Assembly: GCA_951813515.1 (NCBI GenBank)
Contig: OX638346.1
Span: 62,001 to 126,000 of the forward strand
Direction of reading: 5' to 3'
From: an uncultured Pseudomonadales bacterium
GTDB taxonomy: Bacteria; Pseudomonadota; Gammaproteobacteria; Pseudomonadales; Azotimanducaceae
DNA: 64,000 bases
Shown: positions 34,775 to 44,516 of the stretch, piece after piece
How the letters are laid out: every line of letters begins with the position of its first letter
How positions within the stretch are numbered: the first letter of the stretch is position 1
Position numbers and translations under genes: made by a program
The notes under the pieces: model-generated
Databases searched by the model: none
Told to the model about the DNA's origin: nothing
The model's input: only the letters and a program-made list of their open reading frames with translations

Positions 34775-37700
34775 TCAGGTTCCTTTCTGCGCCGTGCTGC
34801 GGATCAGCGTCATGAACGTTTCGTCAAGCTCATGCTGGCGGGCGACGATGTTGCCGAGAGCGTCAACCAGCACATACGTGGGATAGCCACGTACGGCCCA
34901 TGTCTGGAGGATCTCGTGCCGCGGACCGATGTGCCAGTTGGCCCAGGGCATCGGCTCTTCGGACTGAAACTCCGTAACCGTGTCGACTTCCTCATCGACG
35001 CTGATCGAGAGGATCTCGAAACTGTCCGTCGGCAGCTCGGCGCTCATTTCTCGCAGGTCCGGGAGCGACTTGACGCAGGGGCCGCACCAGGTCGCCCAGA
35101 AATCGATCAGCACCGTCTGGTTCCCGAATGCGGAAAAGTCCTCGCCGACGCCATCGAGGCGCTTGGCCGTGACGTTCGGCAACTTGCTGCCGACGGTGAG
35201 ATGGTTGAGGTTGTACAGCAGATTCCGTTCGGCCTCCGCCAGGGTCTGGAAGGGAATCGGCGTGCCGTCGTCGTCGAATCGACGGCGTTTCTGGAGTTCC
35301 TCGTCCTCCACGCCGGCACTCAATCCCTGGGCGATCGCGAACGCACGTTCGCGGTATCCCTCGCGGTCCTCCGCCGGAGTTGAAACCTCGTTCACGAGTC
35401 GCAGGTAGCGCGCGGCCCGGTAGTAGGCGGCGGTGGCCCTCGTGACGGCATCCGTCGCCGACTCGGATAGGCGCTCGAAAATCGCCTCCACCTCTTCGTC
35501 CTCACCCGGCTGGGTATTGAAATCGAGCATCCAGAGGAGCTTCGGCCAACTGTCGTCCTCGGGAAAGTGCTCCGCGATCGTCCGCGCGCCCCGCGCCACG
35601 AGATCGGCGGATCCAGGCGACCCCATGGTGTGTTCCATCATGAAGACGGCGGCATCGCGCGTGCGTTCGTGCGCTCCATCCAGATCGAGGATCGCACTTG
35701 CGGCGGCGACGGCGCTGCTGATGTCCGGATGCGCTCCCCGTTCAGTCTCGCGGCGCTCGCGCTTCTCCTCCGGGGAAGCGTCGGATTTCCCGATCTCGTC
35801 GTCCAGCGCGTGCCACGCCTCGTCGACGTCGATGTACGCCTGGACCACCGACCAGTCGGGTTCGGCGGCGACCGTCGCCTCCCCATCCGCTGCATCGATG
35901 GCATCGATGACGATATCGGCAAGCAGGACCTGGGGCAGAACCGCAGCCTGGGCCAGTGACGCGCCCTTGGGAAAGTAGAGGTACAGGGGAACTCCAACGC
36001 GGCCATAGCGGCCGAGCCATTCGGTGATCACCGGATCCTGGTTGGTCCAGTCGCCCTCGAGGACCCTGATGCCGCGATCGCGGAAAGCCGCGCCGACCTC
36101 TTTGGATGCAAGCGCTACCCGCTCGTTGACTTTGCAGTTGATGCACCAGTCGGCCGTGAAATAGACGAATACCGGCTCACCGGACTCCACGTAGTTGGTC
36201 ACTCTATCCGGCGTGAACCGTTCCAATTCCAGTTGACCCAGCGTGCCGACATAGTCATCCGCGCCCGCCGTTGGATCCATCCGGTAGTCCTCGACCTTGG
36301 TGCCAGCGACGAGCATCGCGACGAGTCCGACAGCGGCCACGCCCCGCCATGGCCAGGGATGCGCACTCCCGAATACGCGTCCCCAGGCCCACAGCGAGAA
36401 GGCGAGAAAGACCGCCGCGAGAAGTCCCAGTGCCATCGAACTCGCGCCGAGTTGCTTGCCCAGGATCCAGAAAAGCCAGACGGCGAAACCAAGCATGGGA
36501 AACGCGAGGAAGCTCTTGAACGTCGCCATCCACGCACCCGGCTTGGGCATGATGGCCCCCAACGATGGAATGAAACTGATCAGCAGATAGGGGAACGCCA
36601 GTCCCACGCCCAGGGCCAGGAAAATCCCGAGGGCAACGGGCGCCGGCTGCACCAGCGCATAGCCCAGTGCGCCTGCCATGAACGGCGCCGTGCAAGGCGT
36701 AGCCACCACGACGGCCAGCAGCCCGGTAAAAAACGCCGCCCTGCGTTCGCTGCCCACGGTGAGCGACTGTCCGATCCCGGCCGCGCGCGCGCCGAACTCG
36801 AAGACGCCGAGGAGGTTCAGGGCGATGGCTACCATCAGCAATGCCAGCCCCAGGTTCACGAGCGGGAACTGCATCTGCATACCCCAGCCTACGGCCTGCC
36901 CCGCCTCTCTCAGGACGACCAGGGTGCCGCCCACCACCGCAAACGCGACAAGAATTCCGGCCGTGTACAGGAGGCCGCTCTGCTGCGCCTCCCCCCGGTC
37001 AGAATGACCCATCCTCACCAGGCTCAGGGCCTTCATGCTGAGGATCGGAAAGACGCATGGCATCAGGTTCAGGATCAGCCCGCCGACGAAGGCAAACAGC
37101 AATGCAAGGGCAAGTGGCATGTCGTTCAGGGCGACTTCCGACAGCGGCAACGACACACCGGCAGCGGCAGGCGGGATGGCATCGGTTGCCCCCTGTACGG
37201 CGATCTGAACGGCCTGCCCGTTTCCAGCGCCGTCCGAAAAGCGCAGGACGGCCGGGAACTCCGTGGCCTCAGCCGCCTTGCGGCCCGCTTCCATGGAAAC
37301 CACCATGCCTCCCGGAGCGAATGACGCAGACTGCCCCGCGTACTTGACGACGCGCCGGGGTTCGACAAACAGGTAGGGGTCGCGCATCTCGGCGACTGAA
37401 TCGGGCGTTTTCACCGAAACGCGTACGGATTCGTCGTCCCGCTCGAATTGCGCAGGCCAATCAACAACTTCGGGCAGCTTCGCGCGTGCGGCGGCGAACG
37501 AGTCGGCCTGGTTCGAATCGAGGTCTCCATCGCCGAAGGCCAAGGTCAGGGACAGCGAAGCCTTTTCCGGAACGCATAGCTCGTCGTCGCAGACAACCCA
37601 ACGCGCCTCCCCCTGCAGATCCACGGTATCGCCCGCCTCACCCGCCGGAACCGTGATCTCGCTCAGGAGAAGGATCGGTTCGTCGAACCCGTAGGTAACG

Positions 37701-38041
37701 AGATCGCCGAAGGGAATGACGTGCGGAGCGGGAAACTGCAGTTCGGACGCCGAGAATCCGGCGGGCAGGCTCCAGCGCATGGTCGCCGCCAGGCCCGCGT
37801 CGCCAGGATTGATCCAGTAGGCGTGCCATGTCGGATCGGGTTCAAGGCGAAGCGCGACGGTCAACGTTCCCCCGTCCGCCGGCATCGAGGCCTGTTCCGC
37901 GATCAACTCCACGCTGGAATAGTTGGTCCGCACCGGTTCGGCCACGGCCGACTCGACGAGCGAAAACGCGCCGAAGATCAGGACCGGTATGACCCATCTC
38001 GACGGACGCTGCAGGTTGTTCCACGCGGTCGTAAAGTTCAC
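34775..38041 (-). CDS. DsbD-like thiol:disulfide transporter fused to a TlpA-like thioredoxin domain
   Basis: A giant 1088-aa fusion. In order it has an N-terminal signal/anchor (VIPVLIFGAFSLVESAVA) and a periplasmic DsbD-N-like domain with paired Cys (WVVCDDELCVPE, to about 260). The membrane core of eight or so helices carries the redox Cys in NLMPCVFPIL and VATPCTAPFMAGAL. A thioredoxin domain with C633-x-x-C636 (ADWCINCK) follows, then a helical TPR-like linker of about 250 residues. A final TlpA-type thioredoxin domain has C986-G-P-C989. Classical DsbD ends after the first thioredoxin (about 570 aa). It carries electrons from the cytoplasm to periplasmic thiols. GTG 38041 is favoured over TTG 38050 because GGGGG lies at proper distance. 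Confidence 0.88.
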   Translation of the reverse strand: MNFTTAWNNLQRPSRWVIPVLIFGAFSLVESAVAEPVRTNYSSVELIAEQASMPADGGTLTVALRLEPDPTWHAYWINPGDAGLAATMRWSLPAGFSASELQFPAPHVIPFGDLVTYGFDEPILLLSEITVPAGEAGDTVDLQGEARWVVCDDELCVPEKASLSLTLAFGDGDLDSNQADSFAAARAKLPEVVDWPAQFERDDESVRVSVKTPDSVAEMRDPYLFVEPRRVVKYAGQSASFAPGGMVVSMEAGRKAAEATEFPAVLRFSDGAGNGQAVQIAVQGATDAIPPAAAGVSLPLSEVALNDMPLALALLFAFVGGLILNLMPCVFPILSMKALSLVRMGHSDRGEAQQSGLLYTAGILVAFAVVGGTLVVLREAGQAVGWGMQMQFPLVNLGLALLMVAIALNLLGVFEFGARAAGIGQSLTVGSERRAAFFTGLLAVVVATPCTAPFMAGALGYALVQPAPVALGIFLALGVGLAFPYLLISFIPSLGAIMPKPGAWMATFKSFLAFPMLGFAVWLFWILGKQLGASSMALGLLAAVFLAFSLWAWGRVFGSAHPWPWRGVAAVGLVAMLVAGTKVEDYRMDPTAGADDYVGTLGQLELERFTPDRVTNYVESGEPVFVYFTADWCINCKVNERVALASKEVGAAFRDRGIRVLEGDWTNQDPVITEWLGRYGRVGVPLYLYFPKGASLAQAAVLPQVLLADIVIDAIDAADGEATVAAEPDWSVVQAYIDVDEAWHALDDEIGKSDASPEEKRERRETERGAHPDISSAVAAASAILDLDGAHERTRDAAVFMMEHTMGSPGSADLVARGARTIAEHFPEDDSWPKLLWMLDFNTQPGEDEEVEAIFERLSESATDAVTRATAAYYRAARYLRLVNEVSTPAEDREGYRERAFAIAQGLSAGVEDEELQKRRRFDDDGTPIPFQTLAEAERNLLYNLNHLTVGSKLPNVTAKRLDGVGEDFSAFGNQTVLIDFWATWCGPCVKSLPDLREMSAELPTDSFEILSISVDEEVDTVTEFQSEEPMPWANWHIGPRHEILQTWAVRGYPTYVLVDALGNIVARQHELDETFMTLIRSTAQKGT

Positions 38042-38112
38042 GGATGCCAACCCCCGGTTGCGCGAGCATGTCCGGACTCGGCCGAGCCGCTCGCCATGGA
38101 TGAATGCCCCAC

Positions 38113-38176
38113 TCTTCGCCCACGGAACAACGAACCCCAGTCGCTGGCGCTCCCGGAAAACGTATGTTCCATGCGA
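38113..38176. repeat. Dispersed intergenic repeat, copy A
   Basis: These bases align with 62648-62713 at about 75 percent. The best shared block is gtcgctggcgctccc, followed by ggaa, cgt and tgttccat. This copy lies in the divergent gap between the DsbD-TlpA fusion and the FG-GAP lipoprotein gene. The rest of the 38042-38276 gap shows no gene. The role is unknown; it may be a degenerate small mobile element. Confidence 0.45.
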
Positions 38177-38276
38177 GTGCGACCATGATACACGGGACAG
38201 GTTCCCGCCAGACGACCGATGAGCCCCTGTGAGAACATTGCGCCGTCCTCACGTAGCGCCGGAAGGGAACTGACAA

Positions 38277-39980
38277 TTGAGAATCAGGATCGTCCCTGTG
38301 AGCGTAGGGCTTTTCTTCCTGGCTGCGGGCTGCGGAGGTGGCGGAGACACGAATCCGTCGCCTCCCATTCAACCACCCCTGCCTCCTCCTCCGCCTCCGC
38401 CTCCGCCCGTGAGCACGCTCTTTGTCGATGCCACTGAAGAAGCGGGCATTCAGTACCAGCACGGCTACCTGAATCCACCGGACTTGAAGGACCTGGAAGA
38501 GTTCGGCGGCGGCGTCGCGGCAGGCGACTACGATGGCGACGGCCTGGTGGACCTCTTCATCGCGCGCGGCGACATCGGGCCCAACCTCCTGTACCGAAAC
38601 CTGGGGAACAACGTCTTCGAGGATGTCGCGATGAGCGCCGGCGTCGCCCACACGAAGTCTTCATCTGAGAACTATCGCCACAGCGGTCCGGCATTCGCGG
38701 ATGTCGACGGCGACGGGGACCTCGACCTGTTCGTCGGCGGTATCGAATTCGATCCGAGTTTCCTGTTCCGCAACGAAGGCGATGGAACGTTCACGGACGT
38801 CACGCCCGGCTCTGGCTTGGACACGCTAGGCGCTCGATACACGGTGTCGGCAGGATTCGGCGACTACGATCTCGACGGCGACCTCGACATGTTCCTTACG
38901 CATTGGGGCACGGAGGATGGGCCGGGCGTCAGGTCGCATACCGAACACCTGTGGCGAAACGACACGCGGGACGGGAACATCCGTTTTGCCGATGTCAGCG
39001 TGGAAGCAGGTATCGCGCCAGATATCTTCAACGACGAGCCAGTGGCATCGTCCTTCGGCGATGGCGTCGACTACACCTTCACCCCCACTTTCGCGCGAAT
39101 GAACGATGATCGCTATCCAGACCTGCTGATCGCGGCGGATTTCCTGACGTCGAAGTTCTACATCAACAACGGCGACGGGACGTTTCGCGACGCCACCGAC
39201 CGCAGCGTCATTCAAGACCGAAACGGCATGGGCTCGGCGGTGGGCGACTACGATGGCGACGGCGACCTCGACTGGTTCGTCACGTCGATCTGGAGCGTCC
39301 CCGATGAGGTGGGCGAACAAATCTTCGAATTGGGCAACCGGCTGTATCTCAACACAGGGGGCGAACTGTCAGATGTGACCGAGTCGGCCGGCGTCCAGGA
39401 CGGCGGCTGGGGATGGGGCGCGTGTTTCGCGGACCTCGACAACGACGGCGATCTCGACATCTACCACACGAACGGTTGGTGGGTGCCTTTCGAACCGAGC
39501 AACTTCCATGTCGACGAAAGCAGGTTCTTCCAGTCCGACGGTAACGGCACGTTTCTTGAAGTGTCCGAAGGCGCGGGACTTGCGGATACCGAACGCGGCT
39601 ACGCCATCGCATGCGCGGATTTCGACAACGACGGCGACATGGACATCTTCCAGGCGCACCGCAACGAGACCAACGCCGGCACCCTGTGGCGGAACGACAC
39701 GAGCGGCCGTCGCTACCTCAGGGTGGAACTGAATGGCCTACCCCCCAACACGGAAGCCGCCGGCGCCCGCATCCGGGTCACCACCGGAGAGCGTACGCAA
39801 CTGCGCGAGATCATGATCGGCAGCAATTTCACATCGCAGAATCCGACGGTACAGGTCTTCGGGCTTGACGATGCGGCAGAGGTAGAGGTGTTGGAAGTCG
39901 AATGGCCGGACGGCGAGTCGACGACGATGCGCGATGTCGCCAGCGACCAGACGCTACGGCTCGACCACCCCAGACTGTGA
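38277..39980 (+). CDS. FG-GAP/VCBS repeat lipoprotein with ASPIC/UnbV C-terminus (CRTAC1-like)
   Basis: A 567-aa exported protein. The lipobox LAAGC near residue 20 is followed by a Gly and then Pro-rich spacer with nine consecutive prolines. At least six FG-GAP-type calcium-loop repeats follow (GDYDGDGLVDLF, ADVDGDGDLDLF, GDYDLDGDLDMF, GDYDGDGDLDWF, ADLDNDGDLDIY, ADFDNDGDMDIF), which should form a beta-propeller. The end (LRVELNGLPPNTEAAGARIRVTTGERTQLREIMIGSNFTSQNP) is an ASPIC/UnbV domain. The likely start is TTG 38277 with AAGGGA upstream. It is probably surface or outer-membrane anchored; the binding partner is unknown. Its last 27 bp overlap the convergent TlpA-like gene. Confidence 0.88.
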   Translation: MRIRIVPVSVGLFFLAAGCGGGGDTNPSPPIQPPLPPPPPPPPPVSTLFVDATEEAGIQYQHGYLNPPDLKDLEEFGGGVAAGDYDGDGLVDLFIARGDIGPNLLYRNLGNNVFEDVAMSAGVAHTKSSSENYRHSGPAFADVDGDGDLDLFVGGIEFDPSFLFRNEGDGTFTDVTPGSGLDTLGARYTVSAGFGDYDLDGDLDMFLTHWGTEDGPGVRSHTEHLWRNDTRDGNIRFADVSVEAGIAPDIFNDEPVASSFGDGVDYTFTPTFARMNDDRYPDLLIAADFLTSKFYINNGDGTFRDATDRSVIQDRNGMGSAVGDYDGDGDLDWFVTSIWSVPDEVGEQIFELGNRLYLNTGGELSDVTESAGVQDGGWGWGACFADLDNDGDLDIYHTNGWWVPFEPSNFHVDESRFFQSDGNGTFLEVSEGAGLADTERGYAIACADFDNDGDMDIFQAHRNETNAGTLWRNDTSGRRYLRVELNGLPPNTEAAGARIRVTTGERTQLREIMIGSNFTSQNPTVQVFGLDDAAEVEVLEVEWPDGESTTMRDVASDQTLRLDHPRL

Positions 39981-41240
39981 GGCAGCACCCAGCGAGGCCG
40001 TGGTGGGAGACCCCAACAGCTCCGCGAGCTTCTCGTCGAGATGGTGGCCGCGCAGGTCCCTGGCAAGAATTTCGCCGGTGGCGGATTCGACCAGGTAGTT
40101 CTTGGGCACCCCGGTCACGTTGTAGGCGCGCGGCGCATCCGCGTCTTCACCCATCCCCAGGTTGGCCCAGGGCAACTGCTCTTCCTCGGAAGCCACTTCC
40201 CAGTCCTCGCGATCATTGTCTATGGTGAAGGAGACGATTTCGAATCCCCTGTCCCGGTACTCGGCATAGGCCTGCTTCATGTGCGGAATCTCGACACGGC
40301 AGGGCCCGCACCACGATGCCCAGAACTCGACCAGCACGAATTTGCTGTTGGCCCTGACGTCAACGAGCCGAACCGACTCACCGTCAAGCGTCTGCGCTAC
40401 GAAATCGCGGATCCCCGCACCGACCGCAAAGCGTTTTCTCTCGGCCAACCGCTTTGCTTCCGATGCCTCCGTGCGCGCGAGGCGCTCAACCACCCAGGGA
40501 TCGTCCGGCGTCATCTCGGCGAGTCCGCGCAGGGCATCCAGCATCCAGGGGCCGCCAAGCCACGCCGACTCGATGGTCAGGCGACGAGCCAACGGATCCG
40601 GGTGCGTGGTGGCGGTTCGCGCGCGGGCTTCCTGCTCCAGTTCGAGAATCCCGCTGAAAACGGCCGCCGCCTGGTCCGTGCGCGCTCTGCGCTCGGCTTC
40701 GGTTTCTCCGTCCACGGAAGGAAGAAGCTCCCTGTACTCTTCCTGGGATTCCATGTAAGGCGCGGAACGCCGCCACGAGTTGTAGACCGCATCGTTGTAG
40801 CGGCCGCCCTCGACAAAGAACCGGCCGGGCCGGTCCATGTGCAGTCGCAGGTTCCCGGGTTCCAGGATGAAAGCGTTCCCTTTCATGGGCGCGAAGCGCT
40901 GGCCTTCGTGGCCGCGGGCGTCGAGCACGTAGAAGTACACGACTCGCGGGGTCTCGACCGGGGCCTCGACCCGGAACGTGCCGTCTGCCGACAGAGGTGC
41001 CCTGGCAACAACGTCGAGAGTCGACTCCATGCTTACCGGCTTCGCTGCACTCGAGGTCGCTGCGGCCATCATACCCCCGCTCGCCCGTTTGCCGCCGGGC
41101 GAGGATTTCGGGGTCCAGACGACGAAGTTGCCGCTGCTGTAGTGGGCCGAAAGGTCGCCTTCAAGGACGAACTCGCCGGCGAGTGCCGGCGAACCCGCCA
41201 TCAGAGAGAACAGCGCCCAGACCGACAGTCGCAGGTTCAT
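39954..41240 (-). CDS. Exported TlpA-like thioredoxin-fold protein
   Basis: A 428-aa protein with signal peptide (LSVWALFSLMAGSPALAG). An N-terminal beta-rich domain of about 130 residues (VLEGDLSAHYSSGNFVVW; YFYVLDARGHEG) resembles the DUF4369-like leader of AhpC/TSA proteins. A helical middle precedes a C-terminal TlpA/ResA-type thioredoxin domain with FWASWCGPCRVEIP and the cis-Pro region GVPKNYLV. It is predicted to reduce periplasmic disulfides, and the DsbD-TlpA fusion 2 kb away could supply its electrons (inference). ATG 41240 is used; a GTG two codons upstream is possible. Confidence 0.87.
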   Translation of the reverse strand: MNLRLSVWALFSLMAGSPALAGEFVLEGDLSAHYSSGNFVVWTPKSSPGGKRASGGMMAAATSSAAKPVSMESTLDVVARAPLSADGTFRVEAPVETPRVVYFYVLDARGHEGQRFAPMKGNAFILEPGNLRLHMDRPGRFFVEGGRYNDAVYNSWRRSAPYMESQEEYRELLPSVDGETEAERRARTDQAAAVFSGILELEQEARARTATTHPDPLARRLTIESAWLGGPWMLDALRGLAEMTPDDPWVVERLARTEASEAKRLAERKRFAVGAGIRDFVAQTLDGESVRLVDVRANSKFVLVEFWASWCGPCRVEIPHMKQAYAEYRDRGFEIVSFTIDNDREDWEVASEEEQLPWANLGMGEDADAPRAYNVTGVPKNYLVESATGEILARDLRGHHLDEKLAELLGSPTTASLGAASQSGVVEP

Positions 41241-41335
41241 AGCCACGCAATCAACGAGAAGCGCTGCTCGTTAGAACAGCCTTCCCGACGCGAGTTCCCG
41301 ACACGCTTCTAATCGCAGAGTCCCCGCACAAGCGC

Positions 41336-44308
41336 CTACAGCGACATGTGCAGCGTCAGGTTGAATACCCGGCCAAACTGTGGCGATCGGGTGGATACGA
41401 CCGTTTCGCGACCACTAAGGCTCGATCTTTCCGACTCACCGAAGGCGTCACCCAGGTTGTTGACCGTGAGAGTGACACGAGCGCCCTTGGCCCAGGCCGG
41501 CGAGGGCAGCAAGGTGCCTTCACCGATATCGTAGCCGACCCTCAGGTCGATGATCGTGGGCGGCTCGTAGGTGCTCGTCACACCGGCGAGCGTACTACCC
41601 GTCTTCGCGCTGGTCGAATAGTCGACGCTCATTTCCAGCCCGCTAGCGTGGCTCCAGATCAACTGTGCGGTCGTCGCCGAATCGGGTACAACCCCGACTG
41701 CGGTGCTGCTGAAGGTATGCCCTAGGACGCTGACCGGTTGATCCGTCGCGGGATCGACCACCACATCGTATTTCGACGTGCTGGAATGCCGGTATTGCAC
41801 GGAAAAGTCGCCCAGATCGGTGGAAGTCGAGTAGTAGACCTCCCAGTCGACTCCGGCGCGATTCACTGACGACACGTTGATCCAGCGGCGGTCCTGGAAC
41901 CACAGGTCATTTGCGGCCGAGTACATCGTGTTGGTGGGCGGGTTGTTGCGGTCGATGATGAAGTTGTTGACACGACTGATGCGATCCTTGAATTCCGTCT
42001 CGCTCCAGGTGACTTTCATGCCAAGCCCCGGCACTCCGATAGGGTTGAACTCGACGCCAGCGCTGAAGGTGTCCGCAGTTTCCGGTTTCAGGTCCGGATT
42101 GCCGCCGTCCAGTATGAGGGTATCCGCGAACGTCAGCCGGCCATCGGGTTCCTGCACGAGAAGACCCCGGAACGGCTGCGCGGCGCGTTCGCTCGTCGTC
42201 CGCAGCAACTGGTTCAGTTGCGGCGCGACAAAGGCGGTCTGCGCGTTCAGGCGGAAACGAAAATCTTCCCGGGGCGAAAGTATGAGTCCGGCGCCCCAGG
42301 TAGTCGCATCGCCCGGATCGGCGATATCCTGGGTGCTTTCCGTACCCAGATCGATCTCCCTGTAGGTCACATCGGGCTTGTCGTAGGAGTCCCACCGGGC
42401 TGACAGGCTGAGAGACGCGACATCGTCCATGAGCGGGACCAGCGCTTCGGTATAGACAGCCTGGTTGGCTCGCTCCGCCTCGGTGTTGAAGGACGCGACG
42501 TCGCTCAAGGGCGACGTATCGACTGTGCCGATCTGAAACTCGCTCTGACTGTCGAGGGTGGTGTTGTGTCGACTGTAGCCGAGCAGCAACCTGACATCGC
42601 CCGCCGGCACGGACCAGACCACGCCCCGTACGAGCGCATCGAAGCGCGTCTGCGCGTTGGTGCTGGTCGCCAGCAGGGACGGAGTGACGTATGCACTCAG
42701 GTCGCTCCACGGGTCGATGGGTGGGATCGGCGGCAAGGTGACTCTGCAGAACCCGAAAGAAAAGACTCCCCCTTTCTCGGCGCAGGACTCGACCGTTTCG
42801 CCGAAGAGGAACTGAGACCGCGGCAACCCATTGGAACGCATCCCGGTCTGCAGGGCTACCCTGTCCAAGGTTCTCAGACGGTTGGAGTCCGTATCCTCGG
42901 TGCTGAGTCCGAAACCGGCCTCCCAATCCCAGCTCTCGTTAAACGAACCTTCCAGGTCAAGGCCGTAGTTGAGCGTCTCACTCTGCGATTCCGTGGCACT
43001 GAGACCCAGATCCCGGCGCTGGCCACGCAGGTGTATGGGGCGATCGAAGGGATTGAATGGATTAGCGCCATGGAGGGTCAAGCCACCAATCCCCAGGTGG
43101 CCGCGGTTGTATGTCGTATCCCGGGTCTCGTAGCGGACGTGCGCCGTCGCGCTCAACTGCAGCCCGAAATCCCGTTCGACACTCGCCGAGAAGCTGTCTC
43201 GCGTCTCCTCGGGCAGGATGTGGCGACCGGTCAGGACCTCCTGTCCCCAGTTCGCCATTCCGAACTGGGTGATATCGTCGACGCTGGAGTTCGAGTTAAA
43301 GCCCTGCGGCAGCACGACGTAGTTTTCGGCGCTCGCCCGGGCCTGATCCTCGGGTGAGAGAGCGTTGTATTCAGCCAACGTGAGCACATCGCCGTCCAGG
43401 CGATACACGACCGGGAAGGACGAGCCGTCCGCCCCGCAGCAGAAGCGGACATCGTCTTGCGGGCCGTTGGCTACCGACAAGTCGAGCAGGCTGGTTTGCC
43501 GATCCGCGGCATCCAAGCCGGAATGCCCCGAACGGCTATAGTTCAGGCGAACGCGGGTGCCTTCCAGCTCCAGCGCGCCGGCGACCGAGCCGCGTACTTC
43601 GTCGTAGGCACCTCCGTCCGGCCAGTTGTAGTTGAGATCGAGTTCAACGCCTTCGTAATCCTTGCGCGTGATGATGTTGACGACGCCGCCTACCGCATCG
43701 GAACCGTAGATGGCGGACGCGCCGTCCAGGATCACTTCGATGCGCTCCACCATCGAAAGTGGAATCTTCGAGACATCGGTCACGCCGCCCAGAAAACCGT
43801 TGTAGCCGGTGCGCTTGCCGTCGATCAGGATGAGGGTCGACTCGCTACCCAGTCCCCGCAGATTCACGGTCGACGCGCCCGTGAAGTTGCTGACGTTGTT
43901 GAGATTGCTGCCGATCGTCTCGCTGGTACTGTTCAGGTTCTGCGGCAACTGGCGGAGCACGCGCTCAAGGGTCGCTTCGCCGGTGGCGTTGATGAATTCC
44001 TCGCCAAGTACGACGAGGTTGCCCGCCAACTCTCCCGGCGTACGGGCGATGCGCGACCCCGTCACCACGATCTCTTCGATAGGCTGTTGCGGGACAACCG
44101 GAGCGTCTTCCAGTTCTGTCTGAGGCGTCACCTCCGCTTCTTCGACCTCCGTCTGTGCAACGTCGGCTTCGGCTTCTTCCTCGTCGGCCTCCTGCGCGCC
44201 AGCGAGCGCAGTCGTCCCGATCAACACCGCCGCCAGGAACGAGCGGCACAATGAATTCAGGTACTTATTCCCCCCCGTCACAGCGGGGTGCACGGTAGTT
44301 ATGGTCAT
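41336..44308 (-). CDS. TonB-dependent outer-membrane receptor
   Basis: A 990-aa receptor. The signal sequence (SFLAAVLIGTTALAGAQ) leads into a very acidic Glu-rich stretch of about 40 residues, a TonB-box-like PIEEIVVTGSRIAR and a plug domain (ATLERVLRQLPQNLNST; GASAIYGSDAVGGVVNIITRKDYEG). A large barrel follows and ends FGRVFNLTLHMSL with the aromatic C-terminal position modified. ATG 44308 is preferred over GTG 44314 because GGAGAG lies 5 nt upstream. The acidic spacer between signal and TonB box is unusual. The ligand is unknown; the neighbours upstream on the same strand are hydroxyacid and keto-acid enzymes. Confidence 0.92.
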   Translation of the reverse strand: MTITTVHPAVTGGNKYLNSLCRSFLAAVLIGTTALAGAQEADEEEAEADVAQTEVEEAEVTPQTELEDAPVVPQQPIEEIVVTGSRIARTPGELAGNLVVLGEEFINATGEATLERVLRQLPQNLNSTSETIGSNLNNVSNFTGASTVNLRGLGSESTLILIDGKRTGYNGFLGGVTDVSKIPLSMVERIEVILDGASAIYGSDAVGGVVNIITRKDYEGVELDLNYNWPDGGAYDEVRGSVAGALELEGTRVRLNYSRSGHSGLDAADRQTSLLDLSVANGPQDDVRFCCGADGSSFPVVYRLDGDVLTLAEYNALSPEDQARASAENYVVLPQGFNSNSSVDDITQFGMANWGQEVLTGRHILPEETRDSFSASVERDFGLQLSATAHVRYETRDTTYNRGHLGIGGLTLHGANPFNPFDRPIHLRGQRRDLGLSATESQSETLNYGLDLEGSFNESWDWEAGFGLSTEDTDSNRLRTLDRVALQTGMRSNGLPRSQFLFGETVESCAEKGGVFSFGFCRVTLPPIPPIDPWSDLSAYVTPSLLATSTNAQTRFDALVRGVVWSVPAGDVRLLLGYSRHNTTLDSQSEFQIGTVDTSPLSDVASFNTEAERANQAVYTEALVPLMDDVASLSLSARWDSYDKPDVTYREIDLGTESTQDIADPGDATTWGAGLILSPREDFRFRLNAQTAFVAPQLNQLLRTTSERAAQPFRGLLVQEPDGRLTFADTLILDGGNPDLKPETADTFSAGVEFNPIGVPGLGMKVTWSETEFKDRISRVNNFIIDRNNPPTNTMYSAANDLWFQDRRWINVSSVNRAGVDWEVYYSTSTDLGDFSVQYRHSSTSKYDVVVDPATDQPVSVLGHTFSSTAVGVVPDSATTAQLIWSHASGLEMSVDYSTSAKTGSTLAGVTSTYEPPTIIDLRVGYDIGEGTLLPSPAWAKGARVTLTVNNLGDAFGESERSSLSGRETVVSTRSPQFGRVFNLTLHMSL

Positions 44309-44516
44309 GATCACTCTCCACGTGTTTATCCGAATCCGTGGGGCGCCCGCATGTTTCGCAGGAGCCCGACCGAGATCGCGCTTTGGTTTCGCGCGATCCC
44401 TGAATCCGGAGGTTAGGCCATCGAGCCATAAGGATATACCTCTTTCCCATGTGCAACCATGGTCGCTGGCCGGCTCTCGAAACGCCGATCAGACCGGTCG
44501 CGTCACCCGATCCCGG

